A stretch of 64,000 bases of DNA, taken from HGM13233 sp900762805 (GTDB lineage: Bacteria; Bacillota; Clostridia; Oscillospirales; Ruminococcaceae). The notes beneath the pieces were generated by a model. It was not told the origin of the DNA, made no database searches, and saw only the letters and a list, made by a program, of their open reading frames with translations. Shown in pieces: positions 28,405 to 37,115 of this stretch. The DNA lies in the NCBI GenBank assembly GCA_937993755.1, contig CALKMA010000028.1, forward strand, positions 28,806 through 92,805. Direction: 5' to 3'. A program made the position numbers and the translations under genes. Position 1 is the first letter of the stretch; each line of letters opens with the position of its first letter.

Positions 28405-29256
28405 TCACGGCTTTTTGGCCGGCTGCGGCGCAAAATAGTGTGCCTGTGCATAGGCAAATTGCTCGTTGAACCGGCGGGCGGCCTCTTTGCTGAGCGCGTC
28501 CTCCGGCTTCATCATGTCAAAGGCGTGCATATCGGAATGATAGACATCCATGCCGGCGGGAATGCCACAGGCCTTGAGCCGTTCGATATACTGCACCGTT
28601 TCGGCATAGAACGGCTCGCCGTCGCTCACAAAGGTGTAGGCAGGCGGCAGGCCGGCAAAGTCGGTCAGGCGGGCCGGAGCGGCATAGGGGGAGAGGGCAT
28701 CCCGATTTTGCCCGCGCAGATAGCAGCGCCATGCAAAATGATTTCTTCGCGTGTTCCAGATGCGGCCGTGATTGTTCCGGGAGGTTTCTGTATCCCGGTC
28801 GTCCAGCATGGGGTAGAGGGGCATCTGAAAAGCAATGTTCACCGCACCGGTGTCCCGCGCCTTGATGCACACGGCGGCGCACAGCCCGCCGCCGGCGCTT
28901 TCGCCGCCTACCATCAGCTGATCGTCCCGCATACCAAGCACGGCGGCGTGCTCTTTCATGTATAGCAGCGCTGCGCAGCAGTCATCCAGTGCGGCAGGGT
29001 AGGGGGCTAAAGGCGCCAGCCGGTACCCCGGCGACACGACTACCGCGCCGAACCGCTTCACCAGCTCGACGGCGCGGGACATATGCACCATTTCTTTCAT
29101 GCCCAGAATATACCCGCCGCCGTGGAGCCACAGAACGCCTGTGGCCCTTGCCGGAGCCGCCTTGGGCGACAGCACCAGCGCCGGGATACGGCGTTTCCCG
29201 GAGGGAATGGTGATTTTCCGCACCCGGATATCCGGGGAGGATTTTAAGGAAAACAT
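28405..29256 (-). CDS. Alpha/beta hydrolase, HSL-type esterase
   Basis: A 283-residue esterase of the hormone-sensitive-lipase group. HGGGY forms the oxyanion hole, GESAGGG carries the nucleophile Ser, and DGEPF and DMHAFD supply the acid and His. ATG at 29256 follows CAGGAGTCGCCT and is preferred to an in-frame start 51 bases upstream. No signal peptide, so it is cytoplasmic. The substrate is unknown. Confidence 0.87.
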   Translation of the reverse strand: MFSLKSSPDIRVRKITIPSGKRRIPALVLSPKAAPARATGVLWLHGGGYILGMKEMVHMSRAVELVKRFGAVVVSPGYRLAPLAPYPAALDDCCAALLYMKEHAAVLGMRDDQLMVGGESAGGGLCAAVCIKARDTGAVNIAFQMPLYPMLDDRDTETSRNNHGRIWNTRRNHFAWRCYLRGQNRDALSPYAAPARLTDFAGLPPAYTFVSDGEPFYAETVQYIERLKACGIPAGMDVYHSDMHAFDMMKPEDALSKEAARRFNEQFAYAQAHYFAPQPAKKP

Positions 29257-29972
29257 AGGCGACTCCTGATGTATTTTACCGGGAACGCGGCACTGCCCGC
29301 GCCGCAAGACCGGCTTTCAAAGACGCGGCCGGCACATTCACTCTCGCGGAAAGGACACGGTCAGCGGTAGGCGGCGCTGTATCAATCTGTCTTTGCCCAG
29401 ACTGCTGCAGCGTCACTGTGCGGCCACACATACGGATTTCAATACGAAGCGGCTTTGACACAGCCGGGTCGTGGCGCAGGAAGACAGACGTATGGCTCCG
29501 GCCGGCTCACTGTTATTTGTTTGATTTTTGAACAGCAGGCTCCGGGGCCGATCATATCGGGCCGCCGTGGATTGCCCTTATGATGGTGCAAAAAAAGCCC
29601 TGAGATAATAGCAATAACTGAATACAGTTTATCATACACCCGGCACGATTACAATAGAATGCAGGCGGGCGCTGTGGGAATGCTTGAGCCGGTGTCGCTT
29701 TCAGCCTCTTTCTGAAGTGCGGATTTCTGCCCCGTCCGACCGCAGGACAAACAGTCCGGGAGACCTGCCGGGCGGAAAGGAATACTCTGTCCGCTTCACG
29801 GCAAATTCAGACAAGCCGAAATAACAAGGGCCTGAAGACGATGCGGGGTGTAGGACGGAGAACGCTCTGCCCGCTGTTCCTACGGCTGCGCTTTTTCTTT
29901 AGAACATATCCTGGGGCGGCCCTGCTTTCCCACAAAAAATCGGCGGGGCCAAGGCGATGCGGCAGCAAAAGA
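29257..29972. other. Intergenic region without a recognised gene
   Basis: About 715 bases between the esterase and rpsI. Short frames on both strands lack ribosome sites and family resemblance. The composition is mixed and the last 100 bases run into the rpsI terminator. No RNA gene was recognised. Confidence 0.5.
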
Positions 29973-30005
29973 AAGAGCCCGAAATCCGCCGGATTTCGGG
30001 CTCTT
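29973..30005 (-). terminator. Terminator of rplM-rpsI
   Basis: On the minus strand AAGAGCCCGAAATCC pairs with GGATTTCGGGCTCTT, followed by TCTTTTG. Confidence 0.85.
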
Positions 30006-30025
30006 GAAGAATAATTTGCCGCTGA

Positions 30026-30424
30026 TCAGCGCTTGCTGAACTGAGGTGCGCGGCGGGCGGCCTTGAGGCCGTACTTTTTGCGCTCCTTCATTCTCGGATC
30101 GCGGGTCAGGAAGCCGGCTTTCTTGAGCTGCGGACGAAGCTCCGCGTCATACTGCAGCAGGGCGCGGGAGATGCCGTGGCGGATAGCGCCTGCCTGGCCG
30201 GAAACGCCGCCGCCGTTGACATTGACGACGATGTCGAACTTGTCGGTAAGGCCGAGCAGCTCCAGCGGCTGGCGGACGATCAGCTTGAGGGCTTCAAGGC
30301 CGAAGTAATCGTCGATGCCGCGGCCGTTGACGGTGATGACGCCGGTGCCGTTGTAGAGACGAACGCGGGCAACAGAGGTTTTTCTTCTGCCGGTGCCGTA
30401 AAAGAACGGTCTGGTTTCGTACAT
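30026..30424 (-). CDS. rpsI: Small-subunit ribosomal protein S9
   Basis: A 132-residue S9 protein with the normal C-terminal end [17 protein letters not shown] that reaches the P-site t[22 protein letters not shown] and [17 protein letters not shown] are diagnostic. It starts 19 bases after rplM on the minus strand, the usual pair. Confidence 0.97.
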   Translation of the reverse strand: MYETRPFFYGTGRRKTSVARVRLYNGTGVITVNGRGIDDYFGLEALKLIVRQPLELLGLTDKFDIVVNVNGGGVSGQAGAIRHGISRALLQYDAELRPQLKKAGFLTRDPRMKERKKYGLKAARRAPQFSKR

Positions 30425-30443
30425 GGTTCAGTTGCTCCTTTCG

Positions 30444-30872
30444 TTAACCTTCGTATGCAACCGGCTTCTGGGCTGCATTGTCATGCTCGGCACCGCGGTA
30501 GACGCGCAGGCGGGTGAGAGCCTTGCGGCCGATGACGCTGTCGGGCAGCATTCCCTTGACGGCGAGCATCATGGCCTTTTCGGGCTTGGTGGCCATCAGT
30601 GTCTTGTAGTTGACCTCCTTGAGGCCGCCGATCCAGCCGGAGTGACGGCGGTAAAACTTCTTATGGAGCTTGTCGCCGGTCAGCACGGCCTCGGAGCAGT
30701 TGATGATGACGACATGGTCGCCGCAGTCAACATGGGGCGTGAAGGTGGTTTTGTGTTTGCCGCGGAGAAGGGTGGCGGCGGTGACAGCGGTGCGGCCCAG
30801 CGGCTTGCCGGCGGCATCGATGATATACCAGCTGCGCTGTACTTCGGCGGGCTTTGCCATGTAGGTAGACAT
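30444..30872 (-). CDS. rplM: Large-subunit ribosomal protein L13
   Basis: A 142-residue L13 protein with WYIIDAAGKPLGRTAVTAA, LRGKHKTTFTPHVDCGDHVV and GMLPDSVIGRKAL. It is first in the rplM-rpsI operon. ATG at 30872 follows AAAAAGGGGAATACCG. A strong promoter lies about 70 bases upstream. Confidence 0.97.
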   Translation of the reverse strand: MSTYMAKPAEVQRSWYIIDAAGKPLGRTAVTAATLLRGKHKTTFTPHVDCGDHVVIINCSEAVLTGDKLHKKFYRRHSGWIGGLKEVNYKTLMATKPEKAMMLAVKGMLPDSVIGRKALTRLRVYRGAEHDNAAQKPVAYEG

Positions 30873-30971
30873 CGGTATTCCCCTTTTTGAGATTTTATAA
30901 CAACTAATTGTGCTTGAGGGCGCTTTTCAGCGCGCAAAATGAATTATAGCGCGAAACAGGGCGCTTGTCAA
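30873..30971 (-). promoter_or_regulatory. Promoter and short leader of rplM-rpsI
   Basis: On the minus strand TTGACA (30971-30966) and TATAAT (30948-30943) with a 17-base spacer form a consensus promoter. The short leader holds a GCGCGCTGAAAAGCGC-type hairpin followed by CAAGCACAATTAG. It lies where the L13 autoregulatory leader is found in other Firmicutes, but I cannot confirm that structure. Confidence 0.7.
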
Positions 30972-31099
30972 CGTTTTTTCCGGCAAAAGTTAAAATACGG
31001 TTTCAAAGCTTTAAAAATCGCCTGTTTCCGCCGTTTTTCTGTGATATCCTCGTTTGTCAATTTCACAAAGGGCGGGCGGCGCTTCAAGCCGGCAGGTGA

Positions 31100-31128
31100 T
31101 TGACGAACAGCCGGTGCAATGCTATAAT
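31100..31128 (+). promoter_or_regulatory. Sigma-A promoter of murT-gatD
   Basis: TTGACG at 31100-31105 and TATAAT at 31123-31128 with a 17-base spacer. The leader contains the hairpin CTGCCGCC-CTGC-GGCGGCAG type element at 31154-31173, shared with the 63-bp repeat. Confidence 0.75.
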
Positions 31129-31191
31129 CATGACGAGAAACATAGCTGAAACGCTGCCGCCCTGCGGCGGCAGTCTGGGGGATTGTTCACC

Positions 31192-32520
31192 ATGAGGAAA
31201 CTTTTGGCAATTCTGGCCTGCAAGCTGGCGGCCGCTGTCGGCCGGCTGATCGGGCGCGGCAGCAGCCTGCCCGGCAGTGTCGCGCTCAAGCTTTGCCCTG
31301 ACATTCTTGGCCGCATCCGTTATCCCAAAACGGTGCTGGCCGTCACCGGCAGCAACGGCAAGACCTCGACTACAGAGATGATCGCCGCCGTGCTGCGGGC
31401 CGATGGGCGCGAGGTCGTCTATAACAAAGAGGGCTCCAACCAGATCCAGGGAGTCGTCACCACGGTACTGACCCACTGCACCCTTTCCGGCGTCATGCGC
31501 GGCGACGTGCTGCTGCTGGAATCGGACGAGCGCTATGCCGTCCACTCCTTCAAGTATTTCCGCCCCACGCATATGGTGGTGCTTGATCTCTATCGTGACC
31601 AGCTGACGCGCAACGGCCACCCCGAATGGGTCTACGACTGCCTCAAGCCGGCCGTCTTCCCGCAGACGCACCTGATCCTTAACGCCGATGATCCGCTGTC
31701 CTCCTGCTACGGCGAGGGGCGCGAAGAGGTGACGTGGTTCGGCGTCGAGCGCAATGCCCAGTCAACGCAAGAGCCCTCCGGGGCTTACCGTGACGGCAGC
31801 TACTGCCCCGTCTGCAAAAGCCCCATGCAGTATGCATGGTACCATTTCAATCAGATGGGCGACTATCGCTGCGAGCACTGCGGACACGCCCGCAGGACCC
31901 CCGATTTTGCCGTCACGGCCGTTGATCCCGAAGGCGGGAATATCGTCATCAACCAAAAGGTATCGATCCATCTTGCCTTTTTCAGCGTTTACAGCGTCTA
32001 TAACTGCGCCGCTGCCTTTGCCGCCTGCTCTCTGGTAGGCGTGCCCGACGACGTCATCGCCGCCACCATCAGCCGCTATATCCTGCACAACGGCAGGGTC
32101 GTCAGCTTCCGCCTCGGCCGGAGGCACGGCACGCTGCTCATTTCCAAGCACGAGAACAGCATCGGCTACGATACCAACCTGCGCTATATCTGCGCACAGC
32201 ATGAAAAGCATGATCTGATGATCATCGTCGATGCCGTCTCGCGCAAATATTTTACCGGCGAGACATCGTGGCTGTGGGATATCGATTTTGACCAGCTCGT
32301 CAGCGACCGGATCGAGAATATCTATCTCACCGGCCGCTATGTGAACGACCTGGCGGTGCGCTTTGCCTTCACCGAGGTGCCGGCCGGCAAGCTCTACACC
32401 GACCCCGATATCCGCCGCTGTGCCGCCGCCATCGGAGGGCAGCCGGGCAACGATCTGTTCGTGATGACCTGCTTCTCGGATATGAATAAAATCCTGTCGC
32501 TGGTCGAAAAGGAGGATTGA
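31192..32520 (+). CDS. murT: Lipid II isoglutaminyl synthase, MurT subunit
   Basis: A 442-residue Mur-ligase-like protein. The ATP loop is TGSNGKTST (about residues 52-60), and a four-cysteine zinc ribbon typical of MurT lies in the middle domain (Cys205, Cys208, Cys227, Cys230). The C-terminal DUF1727-type domain carries the VDAVSRKYFTGETSWLWDIDF segment. With GatD it amidates the D-glutamate of the peptidoglycan stem peptide on lipid II. ATG at 31192 follows GGGGGATTGTTCACC; a TTG at 31183 is too close to the ribosome site. gatD follows directly. Confidence 0.94.
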   Translation: MRKLLAILACKLAAAVGRLIGRGSSLPGSVALKLCPDILGRIRYPKTVLAVTGSNGKTSTTEMIAAVLRADGREVVYNKEGSNQIQGVVTTVLTHCTLSGVMRGDVLLLESDERYAVHSFKYFRPTHMVVLDLYRDQLTRNGHPEWVYDCLKPAVFPQTHLILNADDPLSSCYGEGREEVTWFGVERNAQSTQEPSGAYRDGSYCPVCKSPMQYAWYHFNQMGDYRCEHCGHARRTPDFAVTAVDPEGGNIVINQKVSIHLAFFSVYSVYNCAAAFAACSLVGVPDDVIAATISRYILHNGRVVSFRLGRRHGTLLISKHENSIGYDTNLRYICAQHEKHDLMIIVDAVSRKYFTGETSWLWDIDFDQLVSDRIENIYLTGRYVNDLAVRFAFTEVPAGKLYTDPDIRRCAAAIGGQPGNDLFVMTCFSDMNKILSLVEKED

Positions 32521-32522
32521 AT

Positions 32523-33245
32523 ATGCAGCTCAAGCTCATCCATCTCTACCCCGACCTGATGAACCTTTACGGCAGCTACGGCAACCTGCTGGTGCTGCGC
32601 CGCACGCTTGAAAAGCTGGGCCATACGGTGGAGCTCGCCGAGGTGCGCCCCGGCGAGGCGCTGCCGCTGGCCGGCGCCGATATGCTGATGCTGGGTGCCG
32701 GCACCGAGCGCAGCGCACTGGCGGCGCTGGAGGCGCTGTGCCCTGCCCGCGAGGCGCTGGCAGAGGCTGCCCAGGGCGGCCTGCCCATGCTGTTCTGCGG
32801 GACGGCGGCCGAGCTGCTGGGAGACACTGTTACCGACCGCAGCGGTGCCGTCCACCCTGCGCTTGGTCTGGCGCCCTTTACGGTGGAACAGGGGGCCAAG
32901 CGCATCGTGGGCGATGTCATCGGCCGCTGTCCGCTGACCGACCGGCCGGTGGTCGGCTTCATCAATAAATGCAGCCTGCTCAGGGGCGTCGAAACGCCGT
33001 TCCTGACCGAGACGACGCTGGGCTTCGGCAATGAGGGCCGGCACGGCGCCGAGGGCGTGCTGCTGCATCATGTGATAGGCTCGGAGCTGACCGGGCCGCT
33101 GCTGGTCAAGAACCCGGCGCTGCTCGACTGGTTCGCCGCTCGGCTGCTGGAGCGCCGCGGTGCGCCGGTGCCGGAAAGCTTTGCTCATTCCGAGGCATAT
33201 CTGGCCTCCTACCGTGTGACGCTGGAGGAGCTGCAAAAGAGATAG
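32523..33245 (+). CDS. gatD: Lipid II isoglutaminyl synthase, GatD-like glutaminase subunit with an altered active site
   Basis: A 240-residue class I glutamine amidotransferase-like protein. The opening HLYPDLMNLYGSYGNLLVL and the position right after murT identify it as GatD. Cys92 in MLFCGTAAELLG fits the nucleophile. The usual CGGYQ(F/L)LG becomes CGTAAELLG, and the segment normally LGTYLHGP with the catalytic His reads IGSELTGP, giving Thr190 in its place. Ammonia release from glutamine may thus be changed or use a nearby His (His182/His183). ATG at 32523 is 7 bases after GGAGG; the TTG at 32517 is too close. It overlaps the end of the murT region by position only (2 bases apart). Confidence 0.83.
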   Translation: MQLKLIHLYPDLMNLYGSYGNLLVLRRTLEKLGHTVELAEVRPGEALPLAGADMLMLGAGTERSALAALEALCPAREALAEAAQGGLPMLFCGTAAELLGDTVTDRSGAVHPALGLAPFTVEQGAKRIVGDVIGRCPLTDRPVVGFINKCSLLRGVETPFLTETTLGFGNEGRHGAEGVLLHHVIGSELTGPLLVKNPALLDWFAARLLERRGAPVPESFAHSEAYLASYRVTLEELQKR

Positions 33246-33273
33246 TTCAGGCTGTTACGCGGTCAGGACACGG

Positions 33274-33301
33274 AAAAGGCCCGCCGAAAGGCGGGCCCTT
33301 T
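33274..33301 (+). terminator. Terminator after murT-gatD
   Basis: AAAGGCCCGCC and GGCGGGCCCTTT pair around GAAA. It may also end the convergent prmA transcript. Confidence 0.75.
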
Positions 33302-33432
33302 GAATCGCCTTCAGCCGGCGGCGACAGGATATCCCTGTCTGCACCGCGGAGATTTGTTGCTGCCCCGCGCCGATAAACCGTTGCGGCTTGCTCTGCCGGC
33401 ATTTGTGCTTTTTTACACATCAAGCGGCTGCC

Positions 33433-34350
33433 TCACAGCTTTTGAAACGTCAGCTCATGCCACTCGCCTTCCCCGGCCGAAGAGACAAAGCGGAAGCCTG
33501 ATAGCTCCAACGCACGGCGGGTGTCGTCCGCGCGGCCGTCGATGATGCCGCTGGTGATGAGCGTGCCGCCCTTTCGCAGTGAGGCGTAAAACCGCGCCGC
33601 ATAGCCGATGATGATATCGGCTATGATGTTGGCGATAATGATATCGTAGGCGCTGCTGCGGAAGGCGTCTGCCGGCAGCATGACCGTCAGCCGGTCGGAC
33701 ACACCGTTGAGCGCGGCATTATGCGCCGCGGCCGTTAAGGCCGCCTGCGTCACATCGGCCGCGGCGGCGTGGCCGGCGCCGAGCAGCAGCCCGGCGATGG
33801 CCAGCACCCCGCTGCCGCAGCCCATGTCGAGCAGCTGCTCGCCGCCCCTGATGGTCTGCTCCAGCCGCGCCGCGGCCAGCCGTGTCGTTTCATGCAGGCC
33901 GCTGCCGAAGGCCATGCCGGGGTCGATGCGCACCGCAATGTCTCCCGCGCACAGCTCCGGCTGCTGCCAGGCCGGCGTGATGACAAGACGCTTGCCCGCC
34001 CGGACCGGGTGATAATATTTCTTCCATTCGTTTTCCCAATCGGCGCCGGCCACCCGCACGACCTCCGCCGTATGGGCGATGCCGAGCTGCCACAGACGCT
34101 GCCCGATGCCCTCGCGCGCCGCCGGAAGCCCGGCCGGATCGGTGAAGTAGGCGTGGATGCGGCAGACCGAGCGGTCAGCCGCCGCCAGCTCCTCATCGAG
34201 ATAGGGCGTGCCGCCGACCAGCGGCGCTACGCTTTCAACATCGGAATAATCCTCTGTATAGATCCCGCCGGCAGCGTAAGCCAGCACGGCGGCCTCGGCC
34301 GGCTCGCGGTCGGCGGCCGGCACGGTCACAATGAGTTCGGTATAGTCCAT
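33433..34350 (-). CDS. prmA: Ribosomal protein L11 methyltransferase
   Basis: A 305-residue PrmA protein: an N-terminal L11-recognition domain (about 1-95), then a SAM-dependent methyltransferase with RIDPGMAFGSGLHETTRL, LLDMGCGSGVLAIAGL and DIIIANIIAD. It trimethylates ribosomal protein L11. ATG at 34350 follows CAGGAGGGTATC; an in-frame start 27 bases upstream is less likely. Its transcript is divergent from rpe. Confidence 0.94.
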   Translation of the reverse strand: MDYTELIVTVPAADREPAEAAVLAYAAGGIYTEDYSDVESVAPLVGGTPYLDEELAAADRSVCRIHAYFTDPAGLPAAREGIGQRLWQLGIAHTAEVVRVAGADWENEWKKYYHPVRAGKRLVITPAWQQPELCAGDIAVRIDPGMAFGSGLHETTRLAAARLEQTIRGGEQLLDMGCGSGVLAIAGLLLGAGHAAAADVTQAALTAAAHNAALNGVSDRLTVMLPADAFRSSAYDIIIANIIADIIIGYAARFYASLRKGGTLITSGIIDGRADDTRRALELSGFRFVSSAGEGEWHELTFQKL

Positions 34351-34474
34351 GATACCCTCCTGCCGGTATGTTATCACGTTTTTCCGCTGTTGTAAACGCC
34401 GGCGGCCCCGCGCGGCGCCGCCGGAAACAAAAAGACAGAAAAATCATCTTGTCCCTTGAAGTTTCCCGGCTTTC

Positions 34475-34588
34475 CGCATGGCACCATTGGCCGGAAGCGG
34501 CAGGCGGGGGCACCAAGCTCTGACCAACGCCTGCCGGCGGTCTTTTCGTCCGCAAAGCACCCGCCCGCATGGCACCATTGGCCGGAAG
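34475..34588. repeat. Pair of identical 23-bp direct repeats
   Basis: CGCATGGCACCATTGGCCGGAAG occurs exactly at 34475-34497 and 34566-34588, with a period of 91 bases, in the prmA-rpe gap. The sequence between the copies is not repeated apart from scattered GCCTGCCGGCGG bases. TGGCACCATTGGCC contains a partial dyad. Function unknown. Confidence 0.85.
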
Positions 34589-34644
34589 AGGCGACAGGGC
34601 GGCGCGATATTTTCCGTCTCTGCACGGCAAACGCCCCGCCCGCC

Positions 34645-34673
34645 TTGCTTTTACCGATGTTTTACAGTATAAT
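34645..34673 (+). promoter_or_regulatory. Sigma-A promoter of rpe and the Rnf-like genes
   Basis: TTGCTT at 34645-34650 and TATAAT at 34668-34673 with a 17-base spacer, 54 bases upstream of rpe. Confidence 0.75.
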
Positions 34674-34727
34674 ATAAGGGCATATAAAAAAGCATCACGC
34701 CCTACACTTATCATTCAGGAGGAAGAT

Positions 34728-35396
34728 ATGCTTTACATTTCCCCGTCGATCCTTTCGGCGGACTTTGCCAATCTGCAGCGCGACTGCACCGAGGCCGTCG
34801 GGAACGGCGCCGACTTTTTGCACATAGATGTGATGGACGGCCATTTCGTGCCCAACATCACCGTCGGCGCGCCGGTGCTCAAGTGCCTTAAAAAAGCCAT
34901 TCCCGATGCCTTTTACGACGTCCACCTGATGATCAGCGACCCCAACCGCTATGCCCCGCAGTTTGCCGAGGCCGGAGCCGATCTCATCTGCTTCCATTTG
35001 GAGTCGGACGGCGACGCGCAGCAGACCATCGACACCATCCGCTCGCTCGGCTGCAAGGTCGGCATTGCCGTCAAGCCGGCGACGCCTGTTGACGCTGTGC
35101 TGCCCTTTATCGACAAGGTTGACCTCGTGCTGGTGATGACCGTCGAGCCGGGCTTCGGCGGGCAGGACTTTATGACCGAGCAGTGCGAAAAGGTCTTTGC
35201 GCTGCGCCAGGCGGCCATCGACCGCGGCCGTGACGGCCTTATGATCGAGGTTGACGGCGGCATCGACAAATACACCTCGCAGATCGCCGTCACCGCCGGA
35301 GCCAATGTTCTGGTGGCCGGCAGCGCCGTGTTTGGCCGGGGCAGCATCGCCCAGAATATCGCCGCTATCCGCCGTGCCTGTCAGGGGGAGGGCTGA
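34728..35396 (+). CDS. rpe: Ribulose-phosphate 3-epimerase
   Basis: A 222-residue TIM-barrel enzyme interconverting ribulose-5-phosphate and xylulose-5-phosphate. Signature segments are ISPSILSADFANL, HIDVMDGHFVPNI, DVHLMI, MTVEPGFGGQ and EVDGGI. ATG at 34728 follows CAGGAGGAAGAT. Its stop overlaps the start of the RnfD-like gene by one base, so the unusual Rnf-like genes are co-translated with this pentose-phosphate enzyme. Confidence 0.96.
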   Translation: MLYISPSILSADFANLQRDCTEAVGNGADFLHIDVMDGHFVPNITVGAPVLKCLKKAIPDAFYDVHLMISDPNRYAPQFAEAGADLICFHLESDGDAQQTIDTIRSLGCKVGIAVKPATPVDAVLPFIDKVDLVLVMTVEPGFGGQDFMTEQCEKVFALRQAAIDRGRDGLMIEVDGGIDKYTSQIAVTAGANVLVAGSAVFGRGSIAQNIAAIRRACQGEG

Positions 35397-36472
35397 TGGT
35401 CCGCACCAAACGGGCCGAGCTGCACCGCAGCTTCCGCTCCTGCCGTGATTTTCTGGTCGCCATGATCCCGCTTGTCGGGATGTCGATGTACCTCTACGGG
35501 TTTCGCCCCTTTATCATCGTGCTGCTGGCCGGCGTCAACGCCATGCTGTGCGACCTTATCAATGCCCTGCTGCGGCGGCGCCCCTACGACGTCACCGATC
35601 TGTCGAGCATCGTCTTTGCCGAGGTGTTCGCGCTGATGATGCCGGCGTCTGTCAGCTACGGCGTTATTCTCATCGGCACCGCCGTTACGGTGCTGCTGGG
35701 CAAGCACGCCTTCGGCGGCTACGAAAATTATCCCTGCCACCCCGCGGCCTTCGGTATTTCCTTTGCCGCCGTCTGCTGGCCGAGTCAGGTCTTTTCCTAT
35801 CCCAAGCCCTTTGCCGCGCTGGGGTTGGGCTTCCGGCCGGACGTCGAGCTTTTTGAAGCATCGTCTCACGCGCTCAATTACGGCGGCCGGCCGTATGTCG
35901 AGCTGTCCGACCTCATTACCGGCAATTTCACAGGCCCCCTCGGCACGACCTTCTGCCTTATCCTGCTGGCGGGTCTGGCCTTTCTTGTTGCCCACCGCGC
36001 CGTATCGGCGCATGTGCCGCTCAGCTTTATCGCTGCCTGCGCCGTCTTTTCACTTCTCTTTCCGCGCATTATTTCGGGGCGCATTTCCAGCCTGCTCTAT
36101 GAGCTGCTGACCAGCACCGTTATCTTCTCGGCCATCTTTCTGGCGGCCGAGCCGTCGGTTTCGCCCAAAACGCCGCAGGCCAAGATCGCTTTCGGCTGTA
36201 TCGCCGGCCTGCTCACCATGCTGTTCCGCTATTACGGGCAGTATGACTTTGGCGCCTGCTTTGCTCTCATCATCTGCGGGCCGCTGGCCGGGTATCTCGA
36301 CCGCCGCCTTCAGCGCCGCACCCGCGTCAGGGTCTCCAAAGGCGATGAGCCGGAAGGCGGCGAGGCCGCCGGCACCGCCCCGGATCAGCCGGCCGACGCC
36401 GGCGGGCCGGACGAGCCGGGCCCCGCTGTGAGCGGCGGGGAGGCCGACGCCCCGGAGGTGCCCCATGCGTAA
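35396..36472 (+). CDS. RnfD/NqrB-like membrane protein lacking the flavin-attachment motif
   Basis: A 358-residue polytopic membrane protein of the RnfD/NqrB family. PCHPAAFGISFAA (where RnfD has NPFNPA) and LITGNFTGPLGTT (compare L..GN.PGSIGET) fix the family. In RnfD a Thr in an SGAT segment just before the GN.PG loop carries covalent FMN. Here that stretch (about residues 145-170) reads ASSHALNYGGRPYVE and has no SGAT. The C-terminal about 50 residues are an acidic, Pro/Gly/Ala-rich tail ending EVPHA, not seen in typical RnfD. No rnfG, rnfB, rnfC or apbE lies nearby. It overlaps rpe by 1 base and the RnfE-like gene by 8 bases. Confidence 0.8.
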   Translation: MVRTKRAELHRSFRSCRDFLVAMIPLVGMSMYLYGFRPFIIVLLAGVNAMLCDLINALLRRRPYDVTDLSSIVFAEVFALMMPASVSYGVILIGTAVTVLLGKHAFGGYENYPCHPAAFGISFAAVCWPSQVFSYPKPFAALGLGFRPDVELFEASSHALNYGGRPYVELSDLITGNFTGPLGTTFCLILLAGLAFLVAHRAVSAHVPLSFIAACAVFSLLFPRIISGRISSLLYELLTSTVIFSAIFLAAEPSVSPKTPQAKIAFGCIAGLLTMLFRYYGQYDFGACFALIICGPLAGYLDRRLQRRTRVRVSKGDEPEGGEAAGTAPDQPADAGGPDEPGPAVSGGEADAPEVPHA

Positions 36473-37115
36473 GTTTATCTCGATTTCCGGCAGCTTTGAC
36501 GATGTCCGCCGGCACGACAATCTCATTAAAAACAACCCCGTCCTCGTTCAGGGGCTGGGGCTTACGGTGGTCATCTTCAGCGCCACGACCCTGCGCAACG
36601 CCGCCATTCTTTCGACGGCCATGCTGCTGCTGTGCGTCGGCACCCATCTGGTCTGCCATATCGTCGCCCGCCCCTTTCCCTACCGCCTGCGCATGATGGT
36701 CTACGCGCTGGTCAGCGCCGCGCTCTATGTACCGGTGCTCCATGTGCTGCTGTGGGCCTTTGGCGGCGAGAACGGCATCGGCCCGCTGCTCTCCTTTCTG
36801 CCGCTCACCGTGGTCGATACCATGATCCTTGCAGAGAGTGAAAAGGTCAAGTGGGAGCGGCTGCCCGAACGGCTGCGCCATTCGGTGACACTGGGCCTTG
36901 GCTTTGCCCTTGCGGCGCTGCTGGCCGGCGCGCTGCGCGAGCTGGGCGCAACGGGTACGCTGCTGGGCGTTCTTATCCTGAAGCAGCCGCCGCTGCCGCT
37001 GCTGAGCACCCCCATTGGCGGCTTTATCGTGATGGCGCTGCTGTCAGCGCTGCTGCAGGCTTTCCTTAATCTCTATAAGAAAACGCTGGCAAGGAGGAAG
37101 AAGCTTGTTCAATAA
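36465..37115 (+). CDS. RnfE/NqrD-like membrane protein lacking both iron-ligand cysteines
   Basis: A 216-residue membrane protein with about six helices, resembling RnfE/NqrD. IKNNPVLVQGLGLTVVI matches the family (KNNPVLVQLLGLCP...), but the Cys is Thr34. FLPLTVVDTMILAESEKV matches F.PLI.VNCIILGRAEA, but the Cys is Thr119. In Rnf and Nqr these cysteines, with two from the partner subunit, hold an iron centre in the membrane. Both are lost here. The gene overlaps its neighbours by 8 and 11 bases, so the trio is under selection for joint expression. Confidence 0.8.
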   Translation: MRKFISISGSFDDVRRHDNLIKNNPVLVQGLGLTVVIFSATTLRNAAILSTAMLLLCVGTHLVCHIVARPFPYRLRMMVYALVSAALYVPVLHVLLWAFGGENGIGPLLSFLPLTVVDTMILAESEKVKWERLPERLRHSVTLGLGFALAALLAGALRELGATGTLLGVLILKQPPLPLLSTPIGGFIVMALLSALLQAFLNLYKKTLARRKKLVQ

